Shown here piece by piece: positions 52,430 to 60,713 of a stretch of 64,000 nucleotides of DNA. Each line of letters starts with the position of its first letter. Within the stretch, counting starts at the first letter, position 1. Made by a program: the position numbers and the translations under genes. This DNA is from Polaribacter sp. (lineage in GTDB: Bacteria; Bacteroidota; Bacteroidia; Flavobacteriales; Flavobacteriaceae), in assembly GCF_024639685.1 (NCBI RefSeq), contig NZ_JAHEHX010000001.1, positions 147,339 through 211,338 on the forward strand. The letters are read 5' to 3'. A model generated the notes under the pieces. It saw only the letters and a list, made by a program, of their open reading frames with translations, searched no databases and had not been told where the DNA came from.

Positions 52430-52957
52430 CTATAAGAGTTTTTGAAATAAATCCCAAATTACAATACCTGTCGTCACAGAGATATTTAAAGAATGTTTGG
52501 TTCCAAGTTGGGGAATTTCGATACAAAAATCGCTAACATTTATCACTTCTTGCTGCACTCCTTTTACCTCATTTCCCATCACAATTGCGTATTTTTCAGC
52601 CTTTTTAGGCAAGAAGGCGTCTAGTTTTGTAGCGTTTTCAGCCTGTTCTATAGAAAGTACTTTTACGTTGGCTGTCTTTAATTTTTTAATGATATCTAAC
52701 GTATTTTCTACATACTCCCAATCTACAGATTCTGTTGCCCCTAAAGCTGTTTTATGAATATCTTTGTTGGGTGGTGTTGCAGTAATACCGCACAAGTAAA
52801 TTTTCTCAATTAAAAAAGCATCACTAGTTCTAAAAACTGAGCCAATATTATTTAAGCTTCGTACATTGTCTAACACCACAATTAAGGGTGTTTTATCAAC
52901 TGCTTTAAATTCATCAACCGAAATTCTATCTAACTCATTATTTTTTAATTTCCTCAT
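52430..52957 (-). CDS. SpoU-family RNA 2'-O-methyltransferase
   Basis: The 175-residue protein has the SPOUT motifs: LIVVLDNVRSLNNIGSVFRT near residue 29 (motif 1), KYAIVMGNEVKGVQQEVIN near 115 (motif 2) and IPQLGTKHSLNISVTTGIVI near 148 (motif 3). It is a compact TrmH-type enzyme lacking the N-terminal substrate-binding domain, so probably a tRNA methyltransferase. It is divergent from mutS and separated by a repeat-rich spacer. Confidence 0.93.
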   Translation of the reverse strand: MRKLKNNELDRISVDEFKAVDKTPLIVVLDNVRSLNNIGSVFRTSDAFLIEKIYLCGITATPPNKDIHKTALGATESVDWEYVENTLDIIKKLKTANVKVLSIEQAENATKLDAFLPKKAEKYAIVMGNEVKGVQQEVINVSDFCIEIPQLGTKHSLNISVTTGIVIWDLFQKLL

Positions 52958-53056
52958 TTTGTTTGGTTGTTGGTTTGTAGTTTTAGTTGATGGTAATTGA
53001 ACTCACAACCAAAAACTAAACACTAACAACTATATTTTATATCTTCGCAAAACTAA
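52958..53056. repeat. Degenerate repeat-rich spacer between the SpoU gene and mutS
   Basis: The region contains GTTTGGTTGTTGGTTTG, TTTTAGTTGATGG and later ACAACCAAAAACTAAACACT, words that are roughly complementary to one another, so a loose hairpin is possible. A promoter-like TATCTTCG lies at 53040-53047 before mutS. Confidence 0.5.
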
Positions 53057-53074
53057 TTGAAAATTTCCAAAAAC

Positions 53075-55681
53075 TTGGCAAAATCAAAAACGAAAAAGGT
53101 TACACCTTTAATGAAACAGTACAATAACATCAAGATTAAATATCCTGATGCCATGTTACTTTTTCGTGTTGGAGATTTCTATGAAACTTTTGGAGAAGAT
53201 GCTAAAAAAGCAGCGCAAGTATTAGGCATTACATTAACTAAAAGAGGTGCTGGCTCAGATTCTGAAACGGCTTTGGCTGGCTTTCCTCATCATTCTTTAA
53301 ATACCTATTTGCCAAAGTTGGTGAAAGCAGGAATGCGTGTTGCTATTTGCGATCAATTAGAAGATCCAAAAATGACCAAAACCATTGTAAAACGTGGAGT
53401 GACAGAATTGGTTACGCCTGGTGTTTCTTTAAATGATGAAGTTTTACAAAGTAAAAGTAATAACTTTTTAGCGGCTGTACATTTTGATAAAAAACAACTG
53501 GGAATATCATTTCTTGATGTTTCTACAGGTGAATTTTTAGTAGCTCAAGGAACTGCTGAATACATAGATAAATTGCTGCAAAATTTCAGTCCAAGTGAAG
53601 TTTTAGTTCAGAAGCAAAACAAGCAACAATTTTTAGAATTATTTGAGAATAGATACTACACATTTTACCTAGATGATTGGTTATACCAAAAGGAATATGC
53701 TAACGAAACTTTACAAAATCATTTTGAAGTAAAAACGCTAAAAGGTTTTGGAGTTCAAGATTTAAAAAACGGAATTATTGCAGCTGGTGCAGTGTTGTAT
53801 TATTTATCAGAAACACAACACAATCAGTTAAAACACATTCAAAATATCAGCAGAATTGCAGAAGATAATTATGTTTGGATGGATCGTTTTACAGTAAGAA
53901 ATTTAGAACTGTACAATCCAAATTCTGTAAATGCAGTAACGCTTTTGGATGTTATTGATAAAACCATTTCACCTATGGGTGGACGTTTATTAAAACGTTG
54001 GTTGGCTTTACCATTAAAAAATATTGATGAAATTAAAAATCGTCACGAACTCGTAAAGTTTTTTATAGATTCTGATGAATTTTCTCAAACTGTAACGTAC
54101 CAATTAAAACAAATTTCTGATTTAGAAAGACTCATTTCTAAAGTGGCTACAGGCAAAGCTTCACCAAGAGAAATTGTATTGTTAAAAGATTCTTTGAGAG
54201 CAATTTTACCGATAAAAATTGAAGCAGAGAAGAGTAAAAATAAAGCTGTTCAGAATTTAGGAAAACAACTTCACACTTGTGAAAATTTAATCACTAAAAT
54301 TTCTGAAACCTTGTTTGATGATGCTCCTGTAAACATCAATAAAGGAAATGCAATTGCCAACAATGTACATCAAGAATTAGACGATTTGCGTGCAATTTCA
54401 TCATCAGGAAAACAGTTTTTAGATGAACTGTTGGCTCGCGAAACTGAAGCTACAGGAATTACAAGTTTAAAAATTGCTTTCAATAATGTTTTTGGCTATT
54501 ACATTGAGGTCAGAAACACACATAAAGATAAAGTTCCTGAACAATGGATTAGAAAACAGACTTTAGTTTCTGCAGAAAGATACATTACTGAAGAGCTTAA
54601 AGAATACGAAGCCAAAATCTTAGGTGCTGAAGAAAAGATTGCCAAATTAGAACAAGAAATTTTCTCAAAATTATTACAATACATCATTCAGTTTGTAGAT
54701 GTAGTTCAAGAAAATGCGCAGATTATTGCAAAAATAGACTGTTTGTTGTCCTTTTCTATTTTAGCTGTTGAACATAATTACGTGCGTCCAATTATGGATG
54801 AAAGTACAGATTTAGACATTAAAAACGGAAGGCATCCTGTTATAGAAAAACAACTTCCAATTGATCAAACGTATATTGCAAACGATGTTGTTTTAAACAG
54901 AAATCAGCAACAAATTATTATGATTACTGGGCCAAATATGTCTGGTAAATCTGCCATTTTAAGACAAACTGCTTTAATTGTTTTATTGGCACAAATGGGT
55001 AGTTATGTGCCTGCTCAAAATGCAAAAATCGGAATTGTAGATAAAATTTTTACCAGAGTTGGTGCTAGTGACAATATTTCTATGGGCGAATCTACATTTA
55101 TGGTAGAAATGAACGAAACTGCATCTATCTTAAATAACGTTTCTGAGCGCAGTTTAATTTTATTAGATGAAATTGGTAGAGGAACCTCTACTTATGATGG
55201 TATCTCTATTGCTTGGGCCATTTCTGAGTTCTTGCACGAACATCCATCAAAAGCAAAAACATTATTTGCTACTCATTATCACGAATTGAATGAAATGACT
55301 ACAACTTTTGAGCGCATTAAAAACTTTAATGTATCTGTAAAAGAGTTGGAAGACAACATTATTTTCTTACGTAGACTAGTTTCTGGAGGCTCTAACCACA
55401 GTTTTGGTATTCACGTAGCCAAATTAGCAGGAATGCCAAATATGGTGATTCATAGAGCGAATAAAATATTGGCTCAATTAGAAAAAAACAACAAAAACGC
55501 AGAAGTTAAAGAGGTTTTAAAACAATCTCAACACGAAGAAATGCAACTCAGTTTTTTTCAGTTAGATGATCCTTTATTGGAAAATATTCGCGAAGAAATT
55601 TTAGCAACAAATATTGATACACTAACACCTATTGAAGCTTTAATGAAACTAAATGAGATTAAGCGTATGTTGAGTAAGTAA
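53075..55681 (+). CDS. mutS: DNA mismatch repair protein MutS
   Basis: The 868-residue protein has the mismatch-reading Phe-x-Glu in RVGDFYETFGEDAKKA, the connector and lever domains, the clamp region, Walker A MITGPNMSGKSAILRQT near residue 615, Walker B ILLDEIGRGTSTYDGISI near 695 and TLFATHYHELNEM near 730. It recognises mismatches and recruits MutL. The first in-frame ATG is internal (MKQYNN), so I choose TTG 53075, giving MAKSKTKKVTPLMKQ, which fits the usual flavobacterial MutS start; the longer TTG at 53057 is also possible. Confidence 0.96.
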   Translation: MAKSKTKKVTPLMKQYNNIKIKYPDAMLLFRVGDFYETFGEDAKKAAQVLGITLTKRGAGSDSETALAGFPHHSLNTYLPKLVKAGMRVAICDQLEDPKMTKTIVKRGVTELVTPGVSLNDEVLQSKSNNFLAAVHFDKKQLGISFLDVSTGEFLVAQGTAEYIDKLLQNFSPSEVLVQKQNKQQFLELFENRYYTFYLDDWLYQKEYANETLQNHFEVKTLKGFGVQDLKNGIIAAGAVLYYLSETQHNQLKHIQNISRIAEDNYVWMDRFTVRNLELYNPNSVNAVTLLDVIDKTISPMGGRLLKRWLALPLKNIDEIKNRHELVKFFIDSDEFSQTVTYQLKQISDLERLISKVATGKASPREIVLLKDSLRAILPIKIEAEKSKNKAVQNLGKQLHTCENLITKISETLFDDAPVNINKGNAIANNVHQELDDLRAISSSGKQFLDELLARETEATGITSLKIAFNNVFGYYIEVRNTHKDKVPEQWIRKQTLVSAERYITEELKEYEAKILGAEEKIAKLEQEIFSKLLQYIIQFVDVVQENAQIIAKIDCLLSFSILAVEHNYVRPIMDESTDLDIKNGRHPVIEKQLPIDQTYIANDVVLNRNQQQIIMITGPNMSGKSAILRQTALIVLLAQMGSYVPAQNAKIGIVDKIFTRVGASDNISMGESTFMVEMNETASILNNVSERSLILLDEIGRGTSTYDGISIAWAISEFLHEHPSKAKTLFATHYHELNEMTTTFERIKNFNVSVKELEDNIIFLRRLVSGGSNHSFGIHVAKLAGMPNMVIHRANKILAQLEKNNKNAEVKEVLKQSQHEEMQLSFFQLDDPLLENIREEILATNIDTLTPIEALMKLNEIKRMLSK

Positions 55682-55682
55682 A

Positions 55683-56141
55683 ATGGTAAATAATCTAGAA
55701 CAAGGCTTTTTTGGTATAGGAATTCAGAATGGAAAAACACCTGAAAACTTAGGCGTTCTTTGGAGATCTGCCCAAAATATGGGTGCAAGTTTTATTTTTA
55801 CCATTGGTAATAGATATGCAAAACAAGCTTGTGAAACGCATAAAGCAACTGGTGCAATGCCCTATTTTCACTATGAAAACTTCGATGATTTTTTTAACAA
55901 CTTACCAAAAGGTGCAATGTTAGTTGGTGTAGAATTAGATGAAAAATCGCTTCAATTAGAGATATTTAAGCACCCAAAACGTTGTGTGTATTTACTAGGA
56001 GCAGAAGATCATGGGTTATCTAAATTAGCCATTGATAAATCGCATAATTTAGTAAAATTTAAATCTGAATTAAGTTTAAATGTTTCTGTGGCTGGCAGTA
56101 TTGTAATGTATGATAGACAAACAAAATTAAATTTCCAATAG
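55683..56141 (+). CDS. SpoU-type (TrmH/TrmL-like) RNA methyltransferase
   Basis: The 152-residue protein has the SPOUT motifs: GIQNGKTPENLGVLWRSAQN near residue 13 (motif 1, with N and R), RCVYLLGAEDHGLSKLAIDK near 100 (motif 2) and ELSLNVSVAGSIVMYDRQTK near 129 (motif 3). It is short and lacks a substrate-binding extension, like TrmL, which methylates the wobble position of some leucine tRNAs; the exact RNA is not decidable. It starts 1 bp after mutS, so the two are one operon. Confidence 0.92.
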   Translation: MVNNLEQGFFGIGIQNGKTPENLGVLWRSAQNMGASFIFTIGNRYAKQACETHKATGAMPYFHYENFDDFFNNLPKGAMLVGVELDEKSLQLEIFKHPKRCVYLLGAEDHGLSKLAIDKSHNLVKFKSELSLNVSVAGSIVMYDRQTKLNFQ

Positions 56142-56144
56142 CAT

Positions 56145-56381
56145 TTAATCAAAAAAACTCTTTTTATTAATTTTAACATACACAAATGGTGAGATTATTA
56201 CTAGAAAAGAAACAATATCAAAAAATAAATTTTTAGGTAGAAAGTAGTTCAGTATTAAGTAAGTACCTTAAATACTAAAAACTAAGGTAAGTTTTTTGTT
56301 TTGGGAATAAGTAAATGCTGCTAAAATCAACATTAAAAGCCCAACAATTGCATATATTTCTTTTACACTTAAATCTATCAT
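56145..56381 (-). pseudogene. Small membrane protein gene interrupted by an in-frame stop
   Basis: From ATG 56381 the frame reads MIDLSVKEIYAIVGLLMLIL, continues AAFTYSQNKKLTLVFSI, hits TAA at 56268-56270, and resumes in the same frame with GTYLILNYFLPKNLFFDIVS and FLVIISPFVYVKI before a second stop at 56145. Both halves are hydrophobic and of the kind expected for a 77-residue protein with two or three TM helices. The simplest reading is a nonsense mutation; two tiny proteins are the alternative. No family recognised. Confidence 0.45.
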
Positions 56382-56539
56382 TAGCCTAAATATAATAAAA
56401 ATAAATACTCTTTTATTTTTCAGAGACTTCACTTCAAAAGAGTTGAAACTAGTATAAAATTGTAAACTTCTTTCTAATAAAATTAAAAATTTGAAAATGT
56501 TTCTAAATTATTTATTAGAATAAACTATATCTTTGTAGT
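56382..56539. other. Promoter region of tatA, otherwise empty
   Basis: A+T-rich spacer. Apart from the tatA box at 56528-56535 nothing recognisable on either strand. Confidence 0.3.
56528..56535 (+). promoter_or_regulatory. Promoter -7 box of tatA
   Basis: TATCTTTG matches TAnnTTTG, with TTA 17 bp upstream, and only four nucleotides (TAGT) separate it from the ATG. Confidence 0.5.
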
Positions 56540-56824
56540 ATGTTAAGTACACATTTCCTTTTTATTGGTACTCCAGAGATTTTTGTAATCATGTTAATAG
56601 TGGTTATGGTTTTTGGAGCAGATAAAATACCTGAAATCGCAAGAGGTTTAGGTAAGGGAATACGTCAGGTTAAAGATGCAACCAATGACATCAAAAAAGA
56701 AATTAACGAGAGTGCTAAATTAAATGATTTAGACTTAGATGTTACCAAAGACATTACTAAAGAAGTTAACAACGTTAAAGATAAGTTAGACGACTTTAAA
56801 GGCCCTGTCAAGAGGAAAAGATAG
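56540..56824 (+). CDS. tatA: Sec-independent protein translocase subunit TatA/E
   Basis: The 94-residue protein has a short N-terminal TM helix (EIFVIMLIVVMVFGADKIPE) with the FGxxxIPEIARGLGKGIRQV hinge and amphipathic helix of TatA, then a charged C-terminal part. It would form the protein-conducting element of the Tat pathway. No tatC is nearby; the Tat-type IorB precursor in this window is a possible cargo. Confidence 0.92.
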   Translation: MLSTHFLFIGTPEIFVIMLIVVMVFGADKIPEIARGLGKGIRQVKDATNDIKKEINESAKLNDLDLDVTKDITKEVNNVKDKLDDFKGPVKRKR

Positions 56825-56829
56825 TGTTA

Positions 56830-57474
56830 CTAAAGTTTCACTCTGCTTATCGTTAATCCATCTCTAATAGGTAGCAACACGGTTTCTATTCTATCATCTG
56901 TGTTTAATAATTTATTATAAGCCAATAATTCTTTGGTATCAGTATCTTTTGGATCTAATTTTTCTATAACTTTTCCACTCCAAAGTACATTATCAGATAA
57001 AATAATGCCTCCTGGTTTCATTTTGTCGATTATCAAATGAAAGTAATTGGAGTAATTAGACTTATCTGCATCAATAAAAACCAAATCGAACTTTTCTTCA
57101 ATGTTTGGTATAATTTCTAAGGCATTACCAACTTTTTGTACAATCTGATTTCTATAACCTGACTTTTCGAAATATTTATTTTGAAGTGTTTCTAACTCTT
57201 CATTTTTATCTAAAGTAATTATTGTGCCTTCTTTTTGTAAACCTTCTGCAAAACATAAAGCAGAATACCCTGTATAAGTTCCTATTTCTAAAATATGCTT
57301 TGGGTTTATTAACTTTGATATAATAGAAAGCAACCTTCCTTGATAAGCACCACTAATCATTCTTGGGTTGAGAACTTTTTGCCAAGTTTCTCTACTTAAT
57401 TCTTTTAGAATTTGTGGTTCTTGTTGCGAATGTTCTACAACATAATCATCTAATTTTTCTGGAAGGAAATGCAT
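56830..57474 (-). CDS. Class I SAM-dependent O-methyltransferase
   Basis: The 214-residue protein is of the caffeoyl-CoA/catechol O-methyltransferase type: ILEIGTYTGYSALCFAEGL (SAM motif I) near residue 63, FDLVFIDADKSNYSNYFHLI near 128 (metal Asp) and PGGIILSDNVLWSGKVIE near 155. The N-terminal part starts LPEKLDDYVVEHSQQEPQIL. Substrates in bacteria range from catechols to flavonoids; here unknown. It is convergent to tatA, 5 bp apart. Confidence 0.92.
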   Translation of the reverse strand: MHFLPEKLDDYVVEHSQQEPQILKELSRETWQKVLNPRMISGAYQGRLLSIISKLINPKHILEIGTYTGYSALCFAEGLQKEGTIITLDKNEELETLQNKYFEKSGYRNQIVQKVGNALEIIPNIEEKFDLVFIDADKSNYSNYFHLIIDKMKPGGIILSDNVLWSGKVIEKLDPKDTDTKELLAYNKLLNTDDRIETVLLPIRDGLTISRVKL

Positions 57475-57490
57475 GTTTTAATTTTTATCA

Positions 57491-57532
57491 AAAATAAAAA
57501 AACAGACATTATATTTTTATAAAAATCTGTTT
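57491..57532 (-). terminator. Terminator downstream of the anti-sigma-like gene
   Basis: On the minus strand AAACAGA pairs with TCTGTTT around an inner TTTTTATAAAAA hairpin, followed by a T-rich tract. Confidence 0.6.
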
Positions 57533-57574
57533 CTATTTAATTCCAAAAAAAACACAGTTAAAATTATGGTTTGT

Positions 57575-57838
57575 CTAAGTTTTAGCTTCTTTGATCTTTT
57601 GTTTTAAAACCTCTTTTTCTTCGGAAGTTAAACAATGATGTACTTTTTTACAAGCCTCTGCTTGTTTCTTGTAAAAAAAACTTAATAATAGGTTTTGTTT
57701 TGTGTAAAGTTTACAAATTACACAATTTAAAAAGTGAATCTTTAATTTTATCTTTTCTAAAACTGTCGCCTCTCCATATTGACTTTTATCACAAATTTTT
57801 GTGGCTTCATCACAAGTTATATTTAACCTTTTAAACAT
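57575..57838 (-). CDS. Small Cys-rich protein, partner of an ECF sigma factor gene
   Basis: The 87-residue protein contains ITCDEATKICDKSQYGEATV near the N-terminus and HFLNCVICKLYTKQNLLL near residue 37. The C-x-x-C and surrounding pattern resemble the zinc-binding anti-sigma (ZAS) module of small flavobacterial proteins that are encoded directly after an ECF sigma gene, as here (3 bp after the sigma frame's stop). So it may be an anti-sigma factor or a remnant of that pair; it has no membrane segment. The sigma gene itself is broken, which makes this an orphan. Confidence 0.7.
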   Translation of the reverse strand: MFKRLNITCDEATKICDKSQYGEATVLEKIKLKIHFLNCVICKLYTKQNLLLSFFYKKQAEACKKVHHCLTSEEKEVLKQKIKEAKT

Positions 57839-57841
57839 CTC

Positions 57842-58099
57842 TTAATTATTAAACCAGTTATCTTCCATACATTTTCTTAATTGCGTTACTTTTCGCTTTA
57901 AAATAGATACAAGCCAAGTTCTTTCAGAAGCTTTACCTTGAAAGTTTTTTGCAGATTTTAACCCTACAAAAAAGGTGTCTTGCACCAAGTCTTTTGCTAA
58001 ATCGCTATTGTAAACACGAACTACAGCATAGTTAAATAGATCGTCTGCATAATGATCTATCCATCTTTCTGGGTTTAATGTGTTTTGTTATGGGTGCAT
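57842..58099 (-). pseudogene. ECF sigma-factor gene, disrupted by an early stop and an internal deletion
   Basis: The frame reads MHP, then TAA at 58088-58090, then in the same frame NPERWIDHYADDLFNYAVVR, AKDLVQDTFFVGLKSAKNFQ and GKASERTWLVSILKRKV, which is sigma region 2 of a flavobacterial ECF sigma factor. It then jumps to TQLRKCMEDNWFNN and TAA at 57842, which is the C-terminal end normally found after region 4. Most of regions 3-4 (the -35 recognition helix) is missing, though the frame is kept. No usable start lies after the early stop. Such a protein cannot bind a promoter normally; the gene is dead or makes a small region-2 fragment. Confidence 0.8.
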
Positions 58100-58129
58100 A
58101 GGGTTAAATAAGAATAAGCCAAATATAGT

Positions 58130-58609
58130 TTATTTTTTTACTTTACCTACATTACACTTATCTCTTCTTCTCATATCAACCAAATAAATGATTTTCCAAT
58201 TGGTTTCATTTTTAAAAAGTTGAAATGAATTAGCTCCACAATGGCTAAAGTTATTATTAAAATAAAACTCATAGGGTGTCCAAACAGAGGCTATATTTCC
58301 ATCAATTTTAATAGTATAAGAAAGTAATTTTTCTAAGTATACATGTTCTGGGTTTTTATTAGCAATAGCTGTAAGTAATTTTACTCTAGAATCTGTTTGT
58401 AATAAACCATTAGGACCACTCATACTAGAAGTGGTTTGAATTTTAATGTCTTTATGTAGGGTAGAAGCCATTAAAGTACTATCTCCTTTATGTAGTCCTT
58501 CAAAAAAGGTTTCAATTACTTGTTTAACCTCATTTTCGGGTGAGTTATCTTGAGCATTAAATGATAAAGAGCATACCAAAACAATAATAAAAACAATACT
58601 TTTTTGCAT
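58130..58609 (-). CDS. Exported NTF2-like/DUF4440-type protein
   Basis: The 159-residue protein starts at ATG 58609 with a signal peptide (MQKSIVFIIVLVCSLSFNAQ). The mature part has an NTF2-like fold pattern: VKQVIETFFEGLHKGDSTLM, SMSGPNGLLQTDSRVKLLTA and IASVWTPYEFYFNNNFSHCG. Such proteins in Flavobacteriaceae are called nuclear transport factor 2 family or lumazine-binding-like proteins, usually of unknown function. It is upstream of the broken sigma gene and in the same direction. Longer frame to 58651 lacks a signal-like start. Confidence 0.8.
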   Translation of the reverse strand: MQKSIVFIIVLVCSLSFNAQDNSPENEVKQVIETFFEGLHKGDSTLMASTLHKDIKIQTTSSMSGPNGLLQTDSRVKLLTAIANKNPEHVYLEKLLSYTIKIDGNIASVWTPYEFYFNNNFSHCGANSFQLFKNETNWKIIYLVDMRRRDKCNVGKVKK

Positions 58610-58731
58610 ATCAATAAATTTATAATGTCTAAATCTAACTAAAAAAAGCATATTAATAAAATTATAGAAAGTATTAACGCCCTAAAAATCTACGATTATT
58701 TATTACTTTTACCCCTGTCAAAAAACATATT

Positions 58732-59550
58732 ATGTCTGTAGCAAAAAAAGAGTACAAAAGAGTTACTGTAAAATCTTTAGTAGAAATGAAAGCCAATGGA
58801 GAAAAAATCTCTATGTTAACTGCTTATGATTATACCATGGCTAAAATATTAGATAATGCAGGTGTAGATGTATTACTTGTAGGTGATTCTGCCTCTAATG
58901 TTATGGCTGGGCATGAAACTACATTACCTATTACTTTAGATCAAATGATTTATCATGCAAGTTCTGTGGTTAGGGCTATAGACAGATCTTTAGTTGTTGT
59001 AGATTTACCTTTTGGTAGTTACCAATCTGACCCTAAAGAAGCTTTGCGTTCTGCAATTCGAATTATGAAAGAGAGTGGAGGTCATTCTATAAAATTAGAA
59101 GGTGGTAAAGAAATTAAAGAATCTATAAAGCGTATTTTAAACGCGGGTATACCTGTTATGGGACATTTAGGTTTAACTCCACAATCTATTTATAAATTTG
59201 GCACATACACTGTTAGAGCCAAAGAAGAAGAAGAAGCAGAAAAGCTAATGGAAGATGCTTTAATGCTAGAGAGAATTGGTTGTTTTGCTTTAGTTTTAGA
59301 AAAAGTACCAGCAAAATTAGCTCAAAAAGTAGCAGAAGCAATTTCAATTCCTGTAATCGGTATTGGAGCAGGAAATGGAGTTGATGGGCAAGTTTTAGTT
59401 ACTCACGATATGGTTGGAATGACGCACGAATTCAACCCAAGGTTTTTACGTAGGTATTTAGATTTATATAAAGAAATGACAGGTGCATTTCAAAAATACA
59501 TAGCTGATGTAAAAAGTAAAGATTTTCCAAATGAAGAAGAACAATATTAA
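58732..59550 (+). CDS. panB: 3-methyl-2-oxobutanoate hydroxymethyltransferase
   Basis: The 272-residue protein has PanB signatures: [20 protein letters not shown] near residue 23, [20 protein letters not shown] near 47 with the metal Asp, [11 protein letters not shown] near 87, [13 protein letters not shown] near 120, and [20 protein letters not shown] near 210. It makes ketopantoate, the first step to pantothenate and CoA. It overlaps the following small gene by 20 bp, and a 2-hydroxyacid dehydrogenase follows. Its metal and substrate residues look intact. Confidence 0.96.
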   Translation: MSVAKKEYKRVTVKSLVEMKANGEKISMLTAYDYTMAKILDNAGVDVLLVGDSASNVMAGHETTLPITLDQMIYHASSVVRAIDRSLVVVDLPFGSYQSDPKEALRSAIRIMKESGGHSIKLEGGKEIKESIKRILNAGIPVMGHLGLTPQSIYKFGTYTVRAKEEEEAEKLMEDALMLERIGCFALVLEKVPAKLAQKVAEAISIPVIGIGAGNGVDGQVLVTHDMVGMTHEFNPRFLRRYLDLYKEMTGAFQKYIADVKSKDFPNEEEQY

Positions 59551-59767
59551 ACTTATTTTAGAGAGTATTTCTTACATTTCTTTAATTACTGCTGCAATTC
59601 TCTATATTTTAGATTTATTTTTTGAAGTTCAGTTTTCTGACAATAACAGCCTAAGACAAGCTTTTGTTTTAGTTTATTTAATTACCAGTTTATATTATAA
59701 AATGGAGTTGAAAGACAAAAATGAACGAATACAAGAACTAGATCAAAGGTTAATGAACAAAAAATAA
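59531..59767 (+). CDS. Small membrane protein between panB and a dehydrogenase gene
   Basis: The 78-residue protein has two hydrophobic segments ([19 protein letters not shown] and [18 protein letters not shown]) and a coiled-coil-like tail ([17 protein letters not shown]). It overlaps panB by 20 bp in another frame and is followed after 4 bp by the dehydrogenase, so it is likely translated as part of this operon. No family known to me. Confidence 0.65.
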   Translation: MKKNNIKLILESISYISLITAAILYILDLFFEVQFSDNNSLRQAFVLVYLITSLYYKMELKDKNERIQELDQRLMNKK

Positions 59768-59771
59768 CCTT

Positions 59772-60713
59772 ATGAAAATACTGCATTTAGACAGTAACCA
59801 TCCATTACTTATTCAACAATTAAATGATTTAGGTTTTGCCAATTATGAAGATTATACTTCATCAAAGAGTGAAGTAGAAGCTAAAATTCAAAACTATGAT
59901 GGTTTAATCATTAGAAGTCGTTTTAAGATTGATAAACTATTTTTAGACAAATGCACAAATCTAAAGTTTATAGGTAGGGTAGGAGCTGGTTTAGAAAATA
60001 TAAATTGCGATTATGCAGAAAGTAAAGGAATAAAACTAATTGCGGCTCCAGAAGGTAACAGAAATGCAGTTGGTGAGCATTCTTTAGGCTTACTACTTTC
60101 TTTATTTAACAAACTTAATAAGGCAGATAACGAAGTTAGGCAAGGAAAATGGTTACGTGAAGACAATAGAGGTTTAGAATTAGATGGTAAAACTGTAGGC
60201 CTAATTGGCTATGGAAATATGGGTAAATCTTTTGCCAAAAAACTAAGAGGTTTTGATGTAAATGTACTTTGTTGTGATATTAAACCCAATGTTGGTGATG
60301 ACAATTGTACCCAAGTTTCTTTACAAGAATTGCAAAATAAAAGTGATGTTCTAAGCTTACATACACCACAAACTGAGCTTACTAAAAACATGATAAACAA
60401 AGAATTTATTAATAATTTTAAGAAAGATTTCTGGTTGATAAATACTGCACGTGGAACATCTGTAGTTACCCAAGATTTAGTTACTGGCTTAAAATCTGGT
60501 AAAATATTAGGTGCTGGCTTAGATGTGTTGGAGTACGAAAAATCATCTTTCGAAAACCTATTTTCTAACAACAATATACCAGAAGCTTTTAACTATTTGA
60601 TTCAATCAGAAAATGTAATTTTAACTCCACATATTGCAGGTTGGACGATTGAAAGCAACCAAAAATTAGCACAAACTATCGTCAATAAAATTAAAATAAA
60701 TTTTAAACCATGA
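59772..60713 (+). CDS. D-2-hydroxyacid dehydrogenase (SerA-like)
   Basis: The 313-residue protein has FIGRVGAGLENINCDYAESK near residue 68, the NAD-binding GLIGYGNMGKSFAKKL near 142, INTARGTSVVTQDLV near 222, and the catalytic His in ILTPHIAGWTIESN near 287. It lacks the C-terminal ACT domain of full SerA, so it might be phosphoglycerate, glycerate or another hydroxyacid dehydrogenase. The neighbour panB points to a role near pantothenate or serine metabolism, without proof. Confidence 0.88.
   Translation: MKILHLDSNHPLLIQQLNDLGFANYEDYTSSKSEVEAKIQNYDGLIIRSRFKIDKLFLDKCTNLKFIGRVGAGLENINCDYAESKGIKLIAAPEGNRNAVGEHSLGLLLSLFNKLNKADNEVRQGKWLREDNRGLELDGKTVGLIGYGNMGKSFAKKLRGFDVNVLCCDIKPNVGDDNCTQVSLQELQNKSDVLSLHTPQTELTKNMINKEFINNFKKDFWLINTARGTSVVTQDLVTGLKSGKILGAGLDVLEYEKSSFENLFSNNNIPEAFNYLIQSENVILTPHIAGWTIESNQKLAQTIVNKIKINFKP

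Noticed and set aside
60443..60458. Second parS site within the dehydrogenase gene
   Set aside because: Three mismatches of sixteen, and the bases are fixed by the conserved codons for TARGTS; kept only as a note.
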